A DNA stretch of 64,000 nucleotides from Maylandia zebra (Eukaryota; Chordata; Actinopteri; Cichliformes; Cichlidae), in assembly GCF_041146795.1 (NCBI RefSeq), contig NC_135170.1, forward strand, positions 7,473,033 to 7,537,032. Direction: 5' to 3'. Below, in pieces: positions 1 through 28,458 of the stretch. The stretch's first letter is position 1, and each line of letters starts with the position of its first letter. The position numbers and the translations under genes are program-made. The notes below the pieces were generated by a model. It made no database searches, was not told where the DNA came from, and saw only the letters and a list, made by a program, of their open reading frames with translations.

Positions 1-239
1 CGTTAAATATAAAACAAAGAACAGCTTTGCAAGTATGTTTAACAGTCTGCTATTCTTCCTGCTCTGCGTTTGATATTATAATTAATCACCTTTTTGCCAC
101 TTGAAATGTCTTTATTGAAATGCTATGAGATATTTGTCAGGTGTCTTTTGTAAAACTGATTTTTAAATCTCAAAGAGAGGATACGAAATGATCGATCACG
201 TTGCCAAAAAAAAGTTATGTTAGAGAACTTCCGGTCAAG

Positions 240-835
240 ATCTTCTGTCTTGTCAAGTTAAGCTCCGTCTTCACCTAGGAGAAGAGAAAGGAGAAAACTA
301 CGGGACACATTACTGGAAGCAGGAAGGGAATGATCATTTATGGGGATCATGCCAGATACATTGGGGTTCTCGTCGGTGGATGAGAAGGTTGCTTCCCTGC
401 ACCTTCTGGTCAGGGAACGATTCCTGACTGTTTGTGCTTATGCATCAAACAGTTCAGAGTAACCAGGCTTATTGAAGTCACTGAGTGGGCAACGACAAGG
501 AGACATCGAGGAGCGTGACTGGGAGGAACGACCTGTCTAAACTGATCCCGAGCTGTGTTTTGTTTTTGGACTTTTTCATAAACCACAGTTTGTTTGTTTG
601 AAAGGGAGAGTGTTTGTTAGTTGAACAACAGATACAGGAGGAACAAGGTGGTTTTTGTCCTGTTCGCAGACCACTGAACCAGCTCTTTATCCCCTCAATG
701 ATATTTGAGAGTGTGTGGAAAAGGCATTGGAGTGTCCCATGGGGGATGCTTCGGGAGTATGGGGTGTCCGGTCCATTGTTATTAGCCATTCAGTCCTTGT
801 TACGGGAGCTTTGTCCACATTACCGGTGTTATGCC
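240..835 (+). mobile_element. Decayed Rex3/RTE LINE remnant
   Basis: Alignable by eye to the better Rex3 copies at 9426 and 31633. Bases 355-460 match the endonuclease stretch around 10090-10200. Bases 620-835 match the reverse-transcriptase stretch around 11540-11830 (peptides IQEEQGGF and [11 protein letters not shown]). The part between is shortened, and stops and frameshifts are frequent. It is an old internal-deletion fossil upstream of the first visible ENGASE exon. Confidence 0.75.
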
Positions 836-1037
836 AAGAAATGATCGTCTGCCAAAAACTGATTTCCGGTATTTGCCAAAAACTGGTTGCTCGTATTTAA
901 ACTGCTATAAATAACTTGTTGGTCTATAATATGTGAGACATATGTCAAATATATGTATGTATGAATGATATCAGGTCATCTTGAACCACAAACAGCATTC
1001 TTGTAACAAGGTAGAAGCCGTAATCAGTTTTTGGCAG
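832..1037. repeat. Small MITE-like inverted repeat with tandem TGCCAA units
   Basis: CTGCCAAAAACTGATT at 850-865 has an exact reverse complement at 1022-1037, giving a 188-bp unit with 16-bp perfect inverted ends. The left end also carries three imperfect direct units beginning TGCCAA at about 832, 851 and 875. No convincing target-site duplication was found, so the element class is open. Confidence 0.5.
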
Positions 1038-1599
1038 TGACTTTTATATATCCTTTATTTATCCAGTTAAAAATGTGTTTTTTAAGAGCAATCTGGCCAA
1101 GAGGACAGAAGATATTGCAACAAATATAACAACAGTTCTGTAAACATATTTTAAGTGGACAAAAAGGACCAGATTGGTTATAATGTAAGTACAATAACAC
1201 AGAGTTATAAAGATACTTGAAAAACATGTAATTTTTACATTTTGTATATAACCCCTTTGTAAACCCTCTTCACTGAAGTCTATTTACCAACATACACAAA
1301 GAGATTACACATAAAAACCAGGAAGCACTGGAAATCAGGTTTTGGTAGGCGATCACTTTCTGGCACAACACTGGCAACAATTCGGACTAATTTCCGGTGG
1401 GTGCTGGACTCTTCCAGGACTCTTCCAGAGCAACTTTTTTATGTTAAGGGAATTTTCTCTGTCTGGGAACCGATTAATTGCAATATTGTCAGAAAAATTT
1501 TTGATGTCTGGGAACCTTTTTCGGAAATACTGTCACATCAGATTAGTTTAAAAACCAATTTAAAAAAAAACCTTTTCCTGGTTTCTTATCCTTTATCAG
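1038..1599. other. AT-rich stretch, no gene recognised
   Basis: I looked here for the missing first ENGASE exon. No ATG-led reading frame ends in a donor with the right phase and resembles the family N-terminus. No transposon family was recognised. Confidence 0.5.
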
Positions 1600-17933
<16,334 letters not shown>

Positions 17934-18217
17934 ATTTTACACAAATACCAACCAGTAGCATCTTCATTTACTCTCATGCTACGACTGTTACTATCACACC
18001 TGTGAAGCAGAATGTGGAGAAATGCCTTAATTTGTTTCAGGATCAGTGTGCATCAGTGATGTAATCACCAATCTCGTCCCAGTGTAGTAGAAGCTTAAAG
18101 AAACATGTCAAACATCTTGTGAAATGTGAATTGAGGCTGTGTAAGTATACTTATGAATACAGCTTTGTAACATTTTACATCCTGTTTAAGATCTAGTTAT
18201 TAACAAGAATGTTCAAC

Positions 18218-18223
18218 AATAAA
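18218..18223 (+). terminator. Candidate poly(A) signal of ENGASE
   Basis: AATAAA lies 285 bp past the ENGASE stop codon, just before the LINE-filled intergenic block. It is the first canonical hexamer I saw after the stop. Position only; no transcript evidence. Confidence 0.5.
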
Positions 18224-18453
18224 ACTGGATAACTAAAGGATATTTTCAAAAATTTAAATTGAAGGGATAAAAGCAATATGTAACCTGTACGAAAATGCAA
18301 ATATGATCCATATTTGGGTCAAATAAGTCTGGTGTCTGGGCATTCCAGACAAGAAAAGAAAGAAAGAAATTTGTTAAATTTGATAGTTTTGATCAGTTAT
18401 GTGTAAAGCCAGTAGCATTCTAAACAAAAGAAAGGTGCACCTTACCCTTATAC

Positions 18454-20830
18454 AGCCCACACAAATATATCAACAGCAGTGATCACAAAACGGTGTATAA
18501 CTGAAGGCAGTAGTGAGATCTTTAACCAGGTCTTCCCATTAACACCTGACCTGGCCAGAGGGTCAGTCAATGAGCTCGTCAATAGCTTCAATGCAAAAAT
18601 GTTAAATGTAATGGACACAATTGCTCCCATTAAGGTGAAGGTTATCTCTGGAAGGAAAAAGTCTCCATGGAGAAACTGAGTGTAGGAAAGCTGAGCGCAG
18701 ATGGAGAAAAACAAACCTCCAGGTTCATTATGACATCGATAAAGAGAAACTTCACAATTATAATTTACAACTGAGGAGTGCAAGAAGGTCCTACTTCTCT
18801 GACATCATCACTAAAAACAGCCATAATGCTCGGGTCTTATTTTCTACAGTTGACAGGCTAACAAACCCTCCTGTGTCAGTGGCAGCTGAACTTCATTCAA
18901 CCATGGCCTGCAATGACTTTGGCAAATTCTTCACAGAAAAAATCCAAAATATTAGACAAGCAATTGGTACATCAACAGCAGATCCAGAATATGTACTGTG
19001 TCCACCATCAAACAGTTTCACCCTATTAACAGCAAAGACCTGGAGGACATCTTAGGTCAACTGAACTCCTCCTCTTGCTGTTTAGATGTCCTGCCAACAA
19101 GTTTTTTCAAAAAGGTCTCAAAGACTTTAGAGTCAGACCTGTTACAGATCGTCAACTTTTCTTTATTATCAGGTGTGTTTCCAGAATCACTAAAAACTGC
19201 TGTAATCAAACCTATACTGAAAAAGGACAATCTTGACAAGACACAAATGAACAACTACAGGCCGATCTCAAATCTCCCATTTTTAAGTAAGATCATTGAA
19301 AAAGCAGTTTCTCAACAGCTCAATTACTTCTTAAAACAGAATAACTGCTATGATGCCTTCCAGTCAGGTTTTAGACAGAACCACAGCACTGAAACCGCTC
19401 TGACCAAAGTGTTTAATGACATATGTCTGAATACAGACAGTGGAAAAATGTCAGTCTTAGTTTTACTGGATCTCAGTGCAGCATTTGACACAGTTGACCA
19501 CAACATATTACTGAAACGACTGGAGAACTGGGCAGGACTTTCAGGAACTGTACTAAACTGGTTCAAAACATACTTAGAAAACAGGACATACTTTGTATCA
19601 ATAGGTAACTTCACATCTGAGCAGACAAGTATCACATGTGGAGTTCCCCAAGGTTCCATCTTGGGACCCCTTCTGTTTAACATTTACATGCTCCCACTGG
19701 CACAGATTATAAAGAACAACAAAATAAACTATCATAGCTATGCAGATGACACACAAATATATATCACAATGTCACCAGGAGCCCGAGGCCCTGTACAGGC
19801 TCTTGGTAAGTGCATTGAGGAAATGAATGACTGGTTGTGCCACAATTTTCTCCAACTAAACAAAAACAAAACTGAGGTAATAGTCTTTGGCGCCAAAGAA
19901 AAACGATTACAGGTCACCAGAGAACTTCAATCTATACATCTAAAAACCACAAACCAGGCGAGAAATTTGGGTGTAGTTATGGATGCAGACCTAAACTTAG
20001 AAAAACACATTAAGACAATAACAAAGTCAGCTTACTATCACCTCAAGAATATTTCAAGGATAAAAGATCTGATGTCTCAACAGGACCTGGAAAAACTAGT
20101 CCATGCATTCATCTTTAGTAGGCTTGCTTACTGTAACAGCATCTTTACAGGTCTACCTAAAAAATCAGTCAAACAACTACAGCTCATTCAGAACTCTGCT
20201 GCTCGAGTCCTCACTAAGACCAAAAAAGTGGACCACATCAGTCCAGCTCTGAGGTCTTTACACTGGCTGCCTGTCCGTCAGAGGATAGACTTTAAAGTTC
20301 TAATACTGGTCTATAAAGCTCTGAATGGTTTAGGACCAAAATACATCAGTGACCTCCTGACCCAGTATGAACCTTCCAGATCCCTCAGGTCATCTGGATC
20401 CGGTCTTTTATCAGTTCCCAGAGTCAGAACCAGACACGGAGAAGCTGCATTCAGCTTTTATGCTCCTTATATCTGGAACAAACTCCCAGAAAGCCTCAGA
20501 TCAGCTGAAACACTCAGTTTATTTAAATCCAGGTTGAAGACTCACCTATTCTCAGCTGCATTTGAATAAAGCACCAAATCCACACTTTTAAGCTTAAATT
20601 TCAAAACTAACATTTTAACTACTGATTTTATCTATTGTTCTGATTTTATCTGTTTTGATTTTATATACTGTTTTGTTTGTTTGTTTGTTTGTTAATTAGT
20701 TAATTTGTTTGTTTGCTTGTTTTAATCAATTTTAAACCATGCTTTTTATTTGTTTTTGTTTCTAATGTCTCTGTAAAGCACTTTGAATCACCTTGTTGTT
20801 GAATTGTGCTATACAAATAAACTTGCCTTG
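18454..20830 (+). mobile_element. L2-type (Jockey group) LINE, 5'-truncated
   Basis: Reverse-transcriptase ORF followed by the tail AAGCACTTTGAATCACCTTG...CAAATAAACTTGCC usual for fish L2 elements. A candidate 8-bp target duplication CCTTATAC flanks it (18446-18453 and 20831-20838). The endonuclease half is mostly absent, and the first 500 bp is broken into short frames. It begins 230 bp after the ENGASE poly(A) signal, same orientation. Confidence 0.85.
18998..20569 (+). CDS. L2-type LINE reverse transcriptase (partial protein)
   Basis: Continuous frame of about 523 codons. RT landmarks in order: KPILKKDNLD, NNYRPISNLPFLSKIIEK, FRQNHSTETAL, LLDLSAAFDTVDH, GVPQGSILGPLLFNIYM, and the active-site SYADDTQIY at about 19733-19760. 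The C-terminus ends with LHWLPVRQRIDFK and LPESLRSAETLSLFKSRLKTHLF. The frame is intact but lacks the endonuclease, so it is not autonomous. True upstream start lost to frameshifts. Confidence 0.85.
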   Translation: MSTIKQFHPINSKDLEDILGQLNSSSCCLDVLPTSFFKKVSKTLESDLLQIVNFSLLSGVFPESLKTAVIKPILKKDNLDKTQMNNYRPISNLPFLSKIIEKAVSQQLNYFLKQNNCYDAFQSGFRQNHSTETALTKVFNDICLNTDSGKMSVLVLLDLSAAFDTVDHNILLKRLENWAGLSGTVLNWFKTYLENRTYFVSIGNFTSEQTSITCGVPQGSILGPLLFNIYMLPLAQIIKNNKINYHSYADDTQIYITMSPGARGPVQALGKCIEEMNDWLCHNFLQLNKNKTEVIVFGAKEKRLQVTRELQSIHLKTTNQARNLGVVMDADLNLEKHIKTITKSAYYHLKNISRIKDLMSQQDLEKLVHAFIFSRLAYCNSIFTGLPKKSVKQLQLIQNSAARVLTKTKKVDHISPALRSLHWLPVRQRIDFKVLILVYKALNGLGPKYISDLLTQYEPSRSLRSSGSGLLSVPRVRTRHGEAAFSFYAPYIWNKLPESLRSAETLSLFKSRLKTHLFSAAFE

Positions 20831-22063
20831 CCTTATACTGTTTTATGTCTTTGTCTGAATATCTAATCACAGTCTGTATAAGTGAATACAATCAAATCTA
20901 CAGCCATGCTAACTGCTATAATAACTAAGCTAATACAATGCTAATATTAGCATGCTAACATACTATGCCGGTATCTTTTTATCTTTTATTTATATATTCT
21001 TTGATACATCTTTTTTTTTTTCTTTTTCTTTTTTTTTTGCCTGTCCCGTTTGGCTCTTTTGCATCAGAATTATTGTCTAAAGGCTAAGAAAGATGCCCAA
21101 CGGATTTACTTTACCAAATTGACCATCCCAGCCTTGCCATAATGGTCCATTTGATTCACCTTTTATTGTTTATTTTATTTTCACTTACTGAATACTGGGG
21201 GAAAGAAGGGGAGAAAGAAAGAGGGAAAGAGAAACAGCTGAGAAGAGGGACGGGGGAGAAGGGCACAAAACAAAAACCAACAGAATGAGCAGAAAAAAAA
21301 AGAAGAAAAAAAATGCATATATCAATCACCTGGGTCACCTGCTGAGAAAGAAAAAAGAAAACAAGCAGAAGAAAACAAGAGTAATAGAATAAACAACATC
21401 ACAATGATTATGGGAATATGACAGTAAATACTAAATATTAAACATTATTGTGCAGCACATAAGATCAACAGAACACAGTGTGCTTTGAGGTAGGAGCCAA
21501 AAAGGGTGTAGTTTGTGGGTGTGATCACCCGTGTGTACACCTGTGAGCATGGACGCGCTTGTTTTTTTTTTTTTTAAAGGTTCCTTCATGTAATGATCTG
21601 CTAGAGGGTGTGGGGGGGCCACAGCCCCGTCCTCCAGGGTATGAAGCAGGTATGGAGGAGATCAAAACTCCAGACATCCAGAGGCCCCCAGAACACAAGA
21701 GACCAAGGAAGACCAACAGAGGGGCAGCCGCGCCACTGTCCCAGAAAGAGCTGAGGAGAGTCCCAGATGAGGGCTCACTCAGCAGCCGCGGAGCAGAAGC
21801 CAGGGGGAGTTGCAGTGACGCGCCCGTGAGCTCCGCCGGCAGCCAGCCGTGCCTGAGTGACCGAGCCCCAGGCCGAGAGGCCGAGGGCACCCCACCTCCG
21901 AAGTGGCCCGAGCGGGCCAGGCCAGGCCCCGATAAGCGGCCGCCAAGGAGTGAGCCGGTGTGTACCTGGACGCCCATCCCCGGACACAAAGAACCACCAA
22001 CGCACCGATGTCTGAGGGAGTCCGCCACTGGCAGGGGAAGTGGTGGTAGGGGGAGATAGAAAC

Positions 22064-22094
22064 CTCAGGCCCTCCAAACCTTGGAGGGCCTGAG
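22064..22094. repeat. Perfect 14-bp hairpin, 3-nt loop, in the LINE 3' region
   Basis: CTCAGGCCCTCCAA and its exact reverse complement with loop ACC. It could be a structural 3'-UTR element of the LINE; it should recur in other copies if so. Confidence 0.85.
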
Positions 22095-22838
22095 ATGTCC
22101 CCAGAGAGGTGGCGCCTGACACCCAACCTGACATATAGACACAGAAATACAGGCACACACATATACAAACATCCATTCCCACCCTCATGCTCTCATATGC
22201 ACTTACTCCACACTCAACCAACGTGGAGACAGACATAAAGAGACGCTGTACACACGATCACACTCCCCAAGCGTACTCTACGAACCGGGTCTAGGTACCC
22301 TTGCCCCTGGAGGGGGGAACTGCATCCAGACCCAGGTGGTGTTACCCTTTTCCCTGCGGTGGGGGGAGGCAGACCGCCCCGACTCCGCAGCAGCAGGGAG
22401 GCACCACACTCCAGACCGCAGTCGGACGGCCAACTCCTCCTCCTAGCCCCCCCGCTCCAGCAGGTCGCAGAGAATGGGGGTGAGAGAAGACTCCAAACCT
22501 CCTTCCACCCGCTCATTGTAGTGTTGATGCATTTAAAACCCAGGAGGGCATGGAGCTACCTGCCAGAGAGCAGCAGGTAAGCGCATGGTCCCTCCTGCTA
22601 GCCCTCAATGTCTACGTGTATTTAACATTGAGAGGTGGGCAACGACGCCAGGGGTGGGGTGTACACCCTGATGGTACTTTGGATTCCGTGTATCGTGCCC
22701 ACCCCCAAGATCCTATATGTATGTGTAATGAGAGTGTGAGTAATGTGAATGTCTAAGTTGTGGGATAAAATTGAGGCAGAGGCAGCCAGAAGGGGACGGG
22801 GGGTAGCCTCCTCTGCACCCTGGTGACATACCCCTACT

Positions 22839-23874
22839 TAGGGATGGGTATCGTTTAGGTTTTATCCGATACCGGTGCCAAATCGGTACTTTTGAAACGG
22901 TGCCGGTGCTTAAACGGTGCTCGAACCGGTGCTTAAAGAATGGAGAACACAAACTTTGTCCAAAAACCTCTCATGTTCAGCTGGTGTTTTTTGTAAAAAG
23001 ATAACAATGTTAGCCTTTTCTGCAGCTATGGGGCATATATGGCATCACTCTTGGCTGGAAGCAGTGCTTAATCAATGGAAAAAACACAAACTTTGTCCAA
23101 AAACCTCTCATGTTTAACTGTTTCCCACTTTTTCTTTAGTCATTTTAGCCTTTCTGGCCAGGGTGAAGGGAGTATCTGCCATCAAACAAGAAGACAGCCG
23201 CATGTAGCTATGATGATGTTTGCTAGTTCACCTTACATGCATTAATGTAATAACGTGGTTAGCCTACTCAACGTAAATTACACACGAACAACATGAAGCT
23301 ACTCATGCAGAGAAGAACGGCTGCTGCTGCCATCATCACCCGTCATCATTTCTGCTACACTGGCAGGGCTAGGGGCCAGGACTCTATTCTTCGGGTTTTT
23401 GGGGGATGTTGCTCCGGGTCCGATAACTGGCAACCCACCCGACGTGCACGGTGTGAGGTCTCGCAGCAAGCTATCAAATACGGCGCATTTCTCGGCTTTT
23501 AAAAAAAACGCTATGCGTCGCCAGCTGTTTAATCGGATTCTTGGTGTTACCTCCTTTGACAGTATCACAGTATCAGCTTAAAGCACTTGTTGCAGGCTGC
23601 TGAGTTTGCATATTTTGCTGTGAAGTACAGCCAGACTTTTGACCGCTTCGCCTTGGGCATTTTTAATCTGTAGCTCTGCTCTAACAGAACGTACGTACCT
23701 GGCCCCGCCTACTATCCTCGGAAACGTAAAATGATTGGCTAGAAGTGTATCACAGCTCAGGAAAAAAAAGCACCGAAATAAAGCACCGAAATGTGCGCTG
23801 CTTTTCGGTCTGGTTACTACCGTTTATGTCAGAACCGGTGCCATCATGGCACCGGACACCGGTACCCATCCCTA
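22839..23874. mobile_element. Non-autonomous hAT-like transposon inside the LINE
   Basis: 12-bp terminal inverted repeats TAGGGATGGGTA / TACCCATCCCTA, flanked by an exact 8-bp duplication CCCCTACT (22831-22838 and 23875-23882). This is the hAT signature. The 1036-bp body has no transposase. It contains an internal direct repeat (CACAAACTTTGTCCAAAAAC at about 22948 and 23085), and its sub-terminal regions are rich in ACCGGTGC motifs on both strands. Confidence 0.9.
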
Positions 23875-24701
23875 CCCCTACTCCAAGGTCCTGCATGTGT
23901 GGGTGGTTGTGGTGGAGCGGGAAGAGGGAGGCAGCTGGAGATGGGGAGGGAAGGAAGGGAGGGGCACGTGACCCCTCCCTGGGGCCAGCTCCCTCGCTGA
24001 CCCCAGTAGGCACTCCCATACTCCGCGACCCGCCAGGGAAAGGGGGCCCAGGCCCATCCAGACCGGGGCCCAGCGCAGCAGCGCCTCCCGGCCCCACAGA
24101 GCCCGGGACAGTCCACCCAACCCCACCACAGAGAAAAATGCACCCACCCCACCATCCACTCATCTTCCAGACTACATAAGACAATAAACACCCAGGCTGA
24201 GATCTTCCTCCACCTCTCCTGTATCTCCCCCTCCTGCAGAGAGAGCCCCTGAGGAGAGGAAAGCTCCTGCAAGATGTGACAATCTTCCCCACCAGTTGAA
24301 GAGCCCCCCAGGTGGCTCGATGCACCGGCGGCACCCTGCTCCAGGGCTGGGCCCCCGTGCACCCACCCGCCCACAACCCCGGCAACACACCAACCAGGAC
24401 CCAAGCCCCCGAGGCCCGGCCAGAGACGGAGCGCCCCCAGAACCTCACGCCCATCCCGGACCCACCCAGAGGCAGCCAGGCTACCAGGTCAGTAACCCAC
24501 GTCCGTCAGCACAGACCCTCCCCTAGCCCCGCTGCACGCAGCCGTGAGGAAACAGTCACCTGAGAGCCAACAGAGCCCCTAACCGGACATGACCACTACC
24601 CCGGGTTGAGCCCCCCAAGGAAGATGCCTCCGGGGAACCCCCCGACGCCCTAAGCCTGTCCCTACCCCCACACCAATCACAACAGTGAAGGCGGGACCAA
24701 A

Positions 24702-27290
24702 CTATGACCCCCCCCACCCCCACCAGGTGATGGAGCTGATCAAAGGAGCCCAGAGCAATTGATCTGATGTGGTGGCAGAGGCTGTATCAAGACTAATGTA
24801 ATCTAATAGATAATTTCTATATTGGTTAGAATTAAGATTATTTTTATTTTTCCAGTTCATGAGGACTGTTTTCTTGGCTATGCATAGGGCAGTGAAAACC
24901 ATATGGGCGATATTCTTATCTGTAGTGACATTATCTAAGCTGCCCAACAAACACACTAAGGGGGAAGTTGGAATGTTACATTTCAGACACTTCGATAAGT
25001 CTTCACATATCTCGCGCCAAAACTTTTGAACTGGTGGACAGAACCAAAGAGCGTGGATATAATTGTCCGGTGAGTTGGTTTGGCAGTGTGAGCAGTTGTT
25101 GGTAGACGTAAAGCCCATCTTGAACATCCGATGACCTGTATAGTGCACTCTATGTAATATTTTGTATTGAATTAATTGAAGACTGGGATTTCTAATTAGA
25201 TGAAAGGTTTTTAAGCAAATCTGAGACCAGAAGTTTTGGTCTAAGTTAACTGATAAATCCGCTTCCCATTTTGCAATAGGAAGTGATATTGATTCATCTG
25301 TTTTAGAAAGCATTCTGTATATTTTGGATAGTAATTTGGGGGTTTTAAGAGTAAGAAATTGAACCACACTTGGTGGTGTTTGTAGTTCAACTTGACCCGG
25401 TTTAAATTTCTTTTTTACTATGGATTTAATTTGTTGATATTCTAAAAATCTTTTCTTGTTGATCCCATATTGTGTAACTAGTCCGTCAAATGAAATAAAT
25501 TCTGTTCCTTCTAGTATATGTTCTAAATATTTGATTCCTTTACCACTCCAATCTGAAAAGTTTATCATATTATTGTTTTGTAATATGTCAGGGTTGTTCC
25601 AGATAGGTGTACGTTTGCATGGGATTAATGAAGACGCCGTCAATTTTAGAAACTCCCACCATGCTGTCAGAGAAGAGCTGATGTTGATGCTTTTAAAGCA
25701 TTCATGTCGTTGGATGTTTGAGCTGATAAATGGTAGGTCTGAGATCTCTAGATTATTGCAAAGTGCTTGTTCTACATCTAGCCAAGGTTCATCTAAGAGG
25801 GTATGTTTTAGCCATCCTGAGATAAACTGAAGCCTGTTGGCTAAGAAGTAGTGCTGAAAGTTAAGCAGTTCTAGTCCTCCTTTATCCTTGGTCTTTTGTA
25901 GTGTTTTTAAGCTTATACGTGGGGGTTTATTTTTCCAAAGGAATTTGGACATACATGAATCCAGAGATCTGAACCAATCTTGTGGCGGTTTAGTTGGGAT
26001 CATTGAGAATAAATAATTTATTTTTGGTAAGACCGTCATTTTTATAGCGGCAACCCTTCCCATGAGTGATATGGGTAGACATTTCCATCTAGCCAGATCA
26101 TCTTCTACCTTCTTTAAAAGTGGGATATGGTTTAATTTAGTTAGATCTGCAAGCTTGGGAGAAACATTAATACCTAAATATTTTATATTTCCCGATTGCA
26201 GTGGTGTAGAAGAGGAATTATGGAAGGAGCAATTAATCGTTAGAACTGTAGATTTTGACCAGTTAATTGAGTAATCTGATATTCTTGCAAAAGAGTTTAT
26301 CAATTCAATCACCCCAGAGATATTGGTTTGTGAATTTTGGAGAAAGAGTAACACATCATCCGCATAAAGGCTGATTTTATGTTCCACGTTCTTGCATTTT
26401 ATGCCCTTAATTACTGAATTCTGTCTAATTGCTGCTGCTAGTGGTTCAATAAAAATTGCAAACAGTGAAGGGGAGAGTGGGCATCCCTGCCTGGTGCCCC
26501 TCAAGAGACAGAAGCTGGAGGATGTTTGGTCATTTGTTTTGACACAAGCTGTTGGGGAATTATATAATATTTTTAACCAGTTTATGAAAGAGGATCCAAA
26601 ACCAGATTTGTGTAATTTTGCAAATAGAAATTTCCAGTTAACTCTGTCAAATGCTTTTTCTGCGTCTAAAGAGAATATTGTAGTTTCTAGGTTTTTACTG
26701 TATGAGTAGTCTATCAAATTAAGTAATCTACGTGTATTTGTTGATGAGTGCCTACCTTTTATGAAACCAGTTTGGTCAGGATGAATTAAGAGGGGGGTTA
26801 TTTTCTCCAGTCTCTTTGAGAGAGCTTTGCAGATTATTTTAAGGTCTACATTTATAAGGGATATTGGACGATAGCTTGAGGGATATACAGGGTCTTTGCC
26901 TGGTTTTAGCAGGAGATTAATGTTTGCAGAATTCATATTTGATGGAAGTCTGCCCTTTTCTTTGATTTCCAACAACGTTCTGTCGAAAACTGGTGCCAGA
27001 ATCGACCAGAATTCTTTGTAGAATTCTGCAGGAAAGCCGTCTGGACCTGGAGCCTTATTATTGTGCATACTTATCAGGGCTTCCTGGAGTTCACCTGGTG
27101 TCAGTGGTGAATCCAGTGCCATTGCTTGAGTGTCCAATAATTTTGGAAGAGTTATGTTGTCCAAAAACTGATCAATTTCTTTTTTAGATGGGTTTATTTG
27201 TGGTGAATACAACGTTTTATAGAAATCCCTGAAAATGTTGTTTATTTGTATCGGATCATATATTGTGTTCCCAGATGTTGAACAGCACAT
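24702..27290 (-). pseudogene. L1/Tx1 LINE ORF2: reverse transcriptase and C-terminal region
   Basis: Open for 862 codons. RT motifs: NNKAPGPDGFPAEFYKEFW, LLKPGKDP, YRPISLINVDLKI, FIKGRHSSTNTRRLL, FSLDAEKAFDRVNWKFLF, GTRQGCPLSPSLFAIFIEPL, and the active site SLYADDVLLFL. The far end has the CxxC-type segment NNCSHCQTNSPDNYIHALWFCP, as in L1-group ORF2 C-termini. The codons are AT-rich, unlike the GC-rich 3' region. A frameshift near 27300 separates it from the upstream part of ORF2. Confidence 0.9.
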
Positions 27291-27356
27291 ATAGTTGTTT
27301 TTTCTTTCTTTATTTTTAGCTGGTTTGCTAGAAATTGACCGGATTTATTACCATGT

Positions 27357-28458
27357 TCATAATTTTGTAGGCGTAGTCTTTGTACTAAGAATTCTGTTTT
27401 TTTTATCAATTATCTCATTTAATTCTAGTTTTGTTTTGCATATTTTGTTCAATGTTTCCTGATCTTGGTGGGACGCATAGGCTTCTTCTAGTGATTTGAT
27501 GTTTTTTTCTAATTCCTGAATATTTTTGTTTTCTTTTTTCTTTTTATGTGATGAGAAAGAAATTATTTTACCTCTCATCACAGCTTTCCCTGCTTCCCAT
27601 AGAACAGAAGCTGATGTTTCGGGAGTGTCATTATAGTCCAAATATGAAGTCCACTCTTTTTTAAAATATTTAATAAAGTCTTCATCTTTAAGTAGTGATA
27701 TATTAAATCTCCAGTTTTTTCTTGGCGTAGTATTATTCTTGTGCATTAGTGTTAAAGATACAGGACCATGATCGCTGACAGCTATAGGATGAATCTCAGT
27801 GTCTGAAATGTCGCTCAGCAGTGAGCTGCTGACCAAAAAATAACCCAGACGAGAGTAGGAGTGATGGACAAGTGAGAAAAAAAGTATATTCCTTACTGGT
27901 GGGGTGAAGGGAGCGCCATGCATCGCAAAGACCAAAGTCGCTCATATACTGTTTGATTATATTTGTGGACTGCCAATTACGCTGAGTTCCTGCTGTATTG
28001 AGCCTATCCATGTCTTCATTTAGTCCAAGGTTGAGGTCGCCTCCAAGAACAAGTGTGCCATCTAAGTGTTCAGAGAGTGCACTGAAAAAACCATGAAAGA
28101 ATGAGGGATCATCAACATTTGGACCATATACACTTGCAATACATAGCTTTTTATCAAGTATAGATAGTTTAATGATTAAGAATCTGCCCTCTGGATCTAT
28201 AACTGTATCGAGTACTGTGAAATTAATATTTTTATGTATTAAAATTGCTACTCCCCTTTGTCTAGAATTATAACAAGCTGAGAACACATTGGGAAACTCA
28301 GGTGTTTTAAGTTCATTCGAACCTCTAAGAGGTCTGTGGGTCTCTTGTAATAGGACAACATCCGCCTGTAGTTTTTTGAGTTGGTTAAATATTTTTAACC
28401 TCTTTTCTCTGGAGCCAGCTCCATTTATATTCCATGTAATGAACCTCAGTGTACCCAT
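27357..28458 (-). pseudogene. L1/Tx1 LINE ORF2: endonuclease domain and linker, frameshifted
   Basis: ATG at 28458. APE endonuclease motifs FITWNINGAGS, ADVVLLQETH, VASVYGPN and LGGDLNLGLNEDMDR are in the first frame. The frame shifts at about 27870, after which a second frame (to 27357) carries AVSDHGPVSLTL, the endonuclease D-H motif, and a Lys/Glu-rich linker. So ORF2 is dead by at least two frameshifts. Confidence 0.88.

Noticed and set aside
21559..22516. Several 100-170 codon frames on both strands
   Set aside because: They lie in the GC-rich 3' region of the LINE, overlap one another, are low-complexity and match no family.
23750..24454. 234-codon minus-strand frame across the hAT right end and the LINE 3' region
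   Set aside because: It crosses a transposon junction, so it cannot be an old gene; composition-driven.
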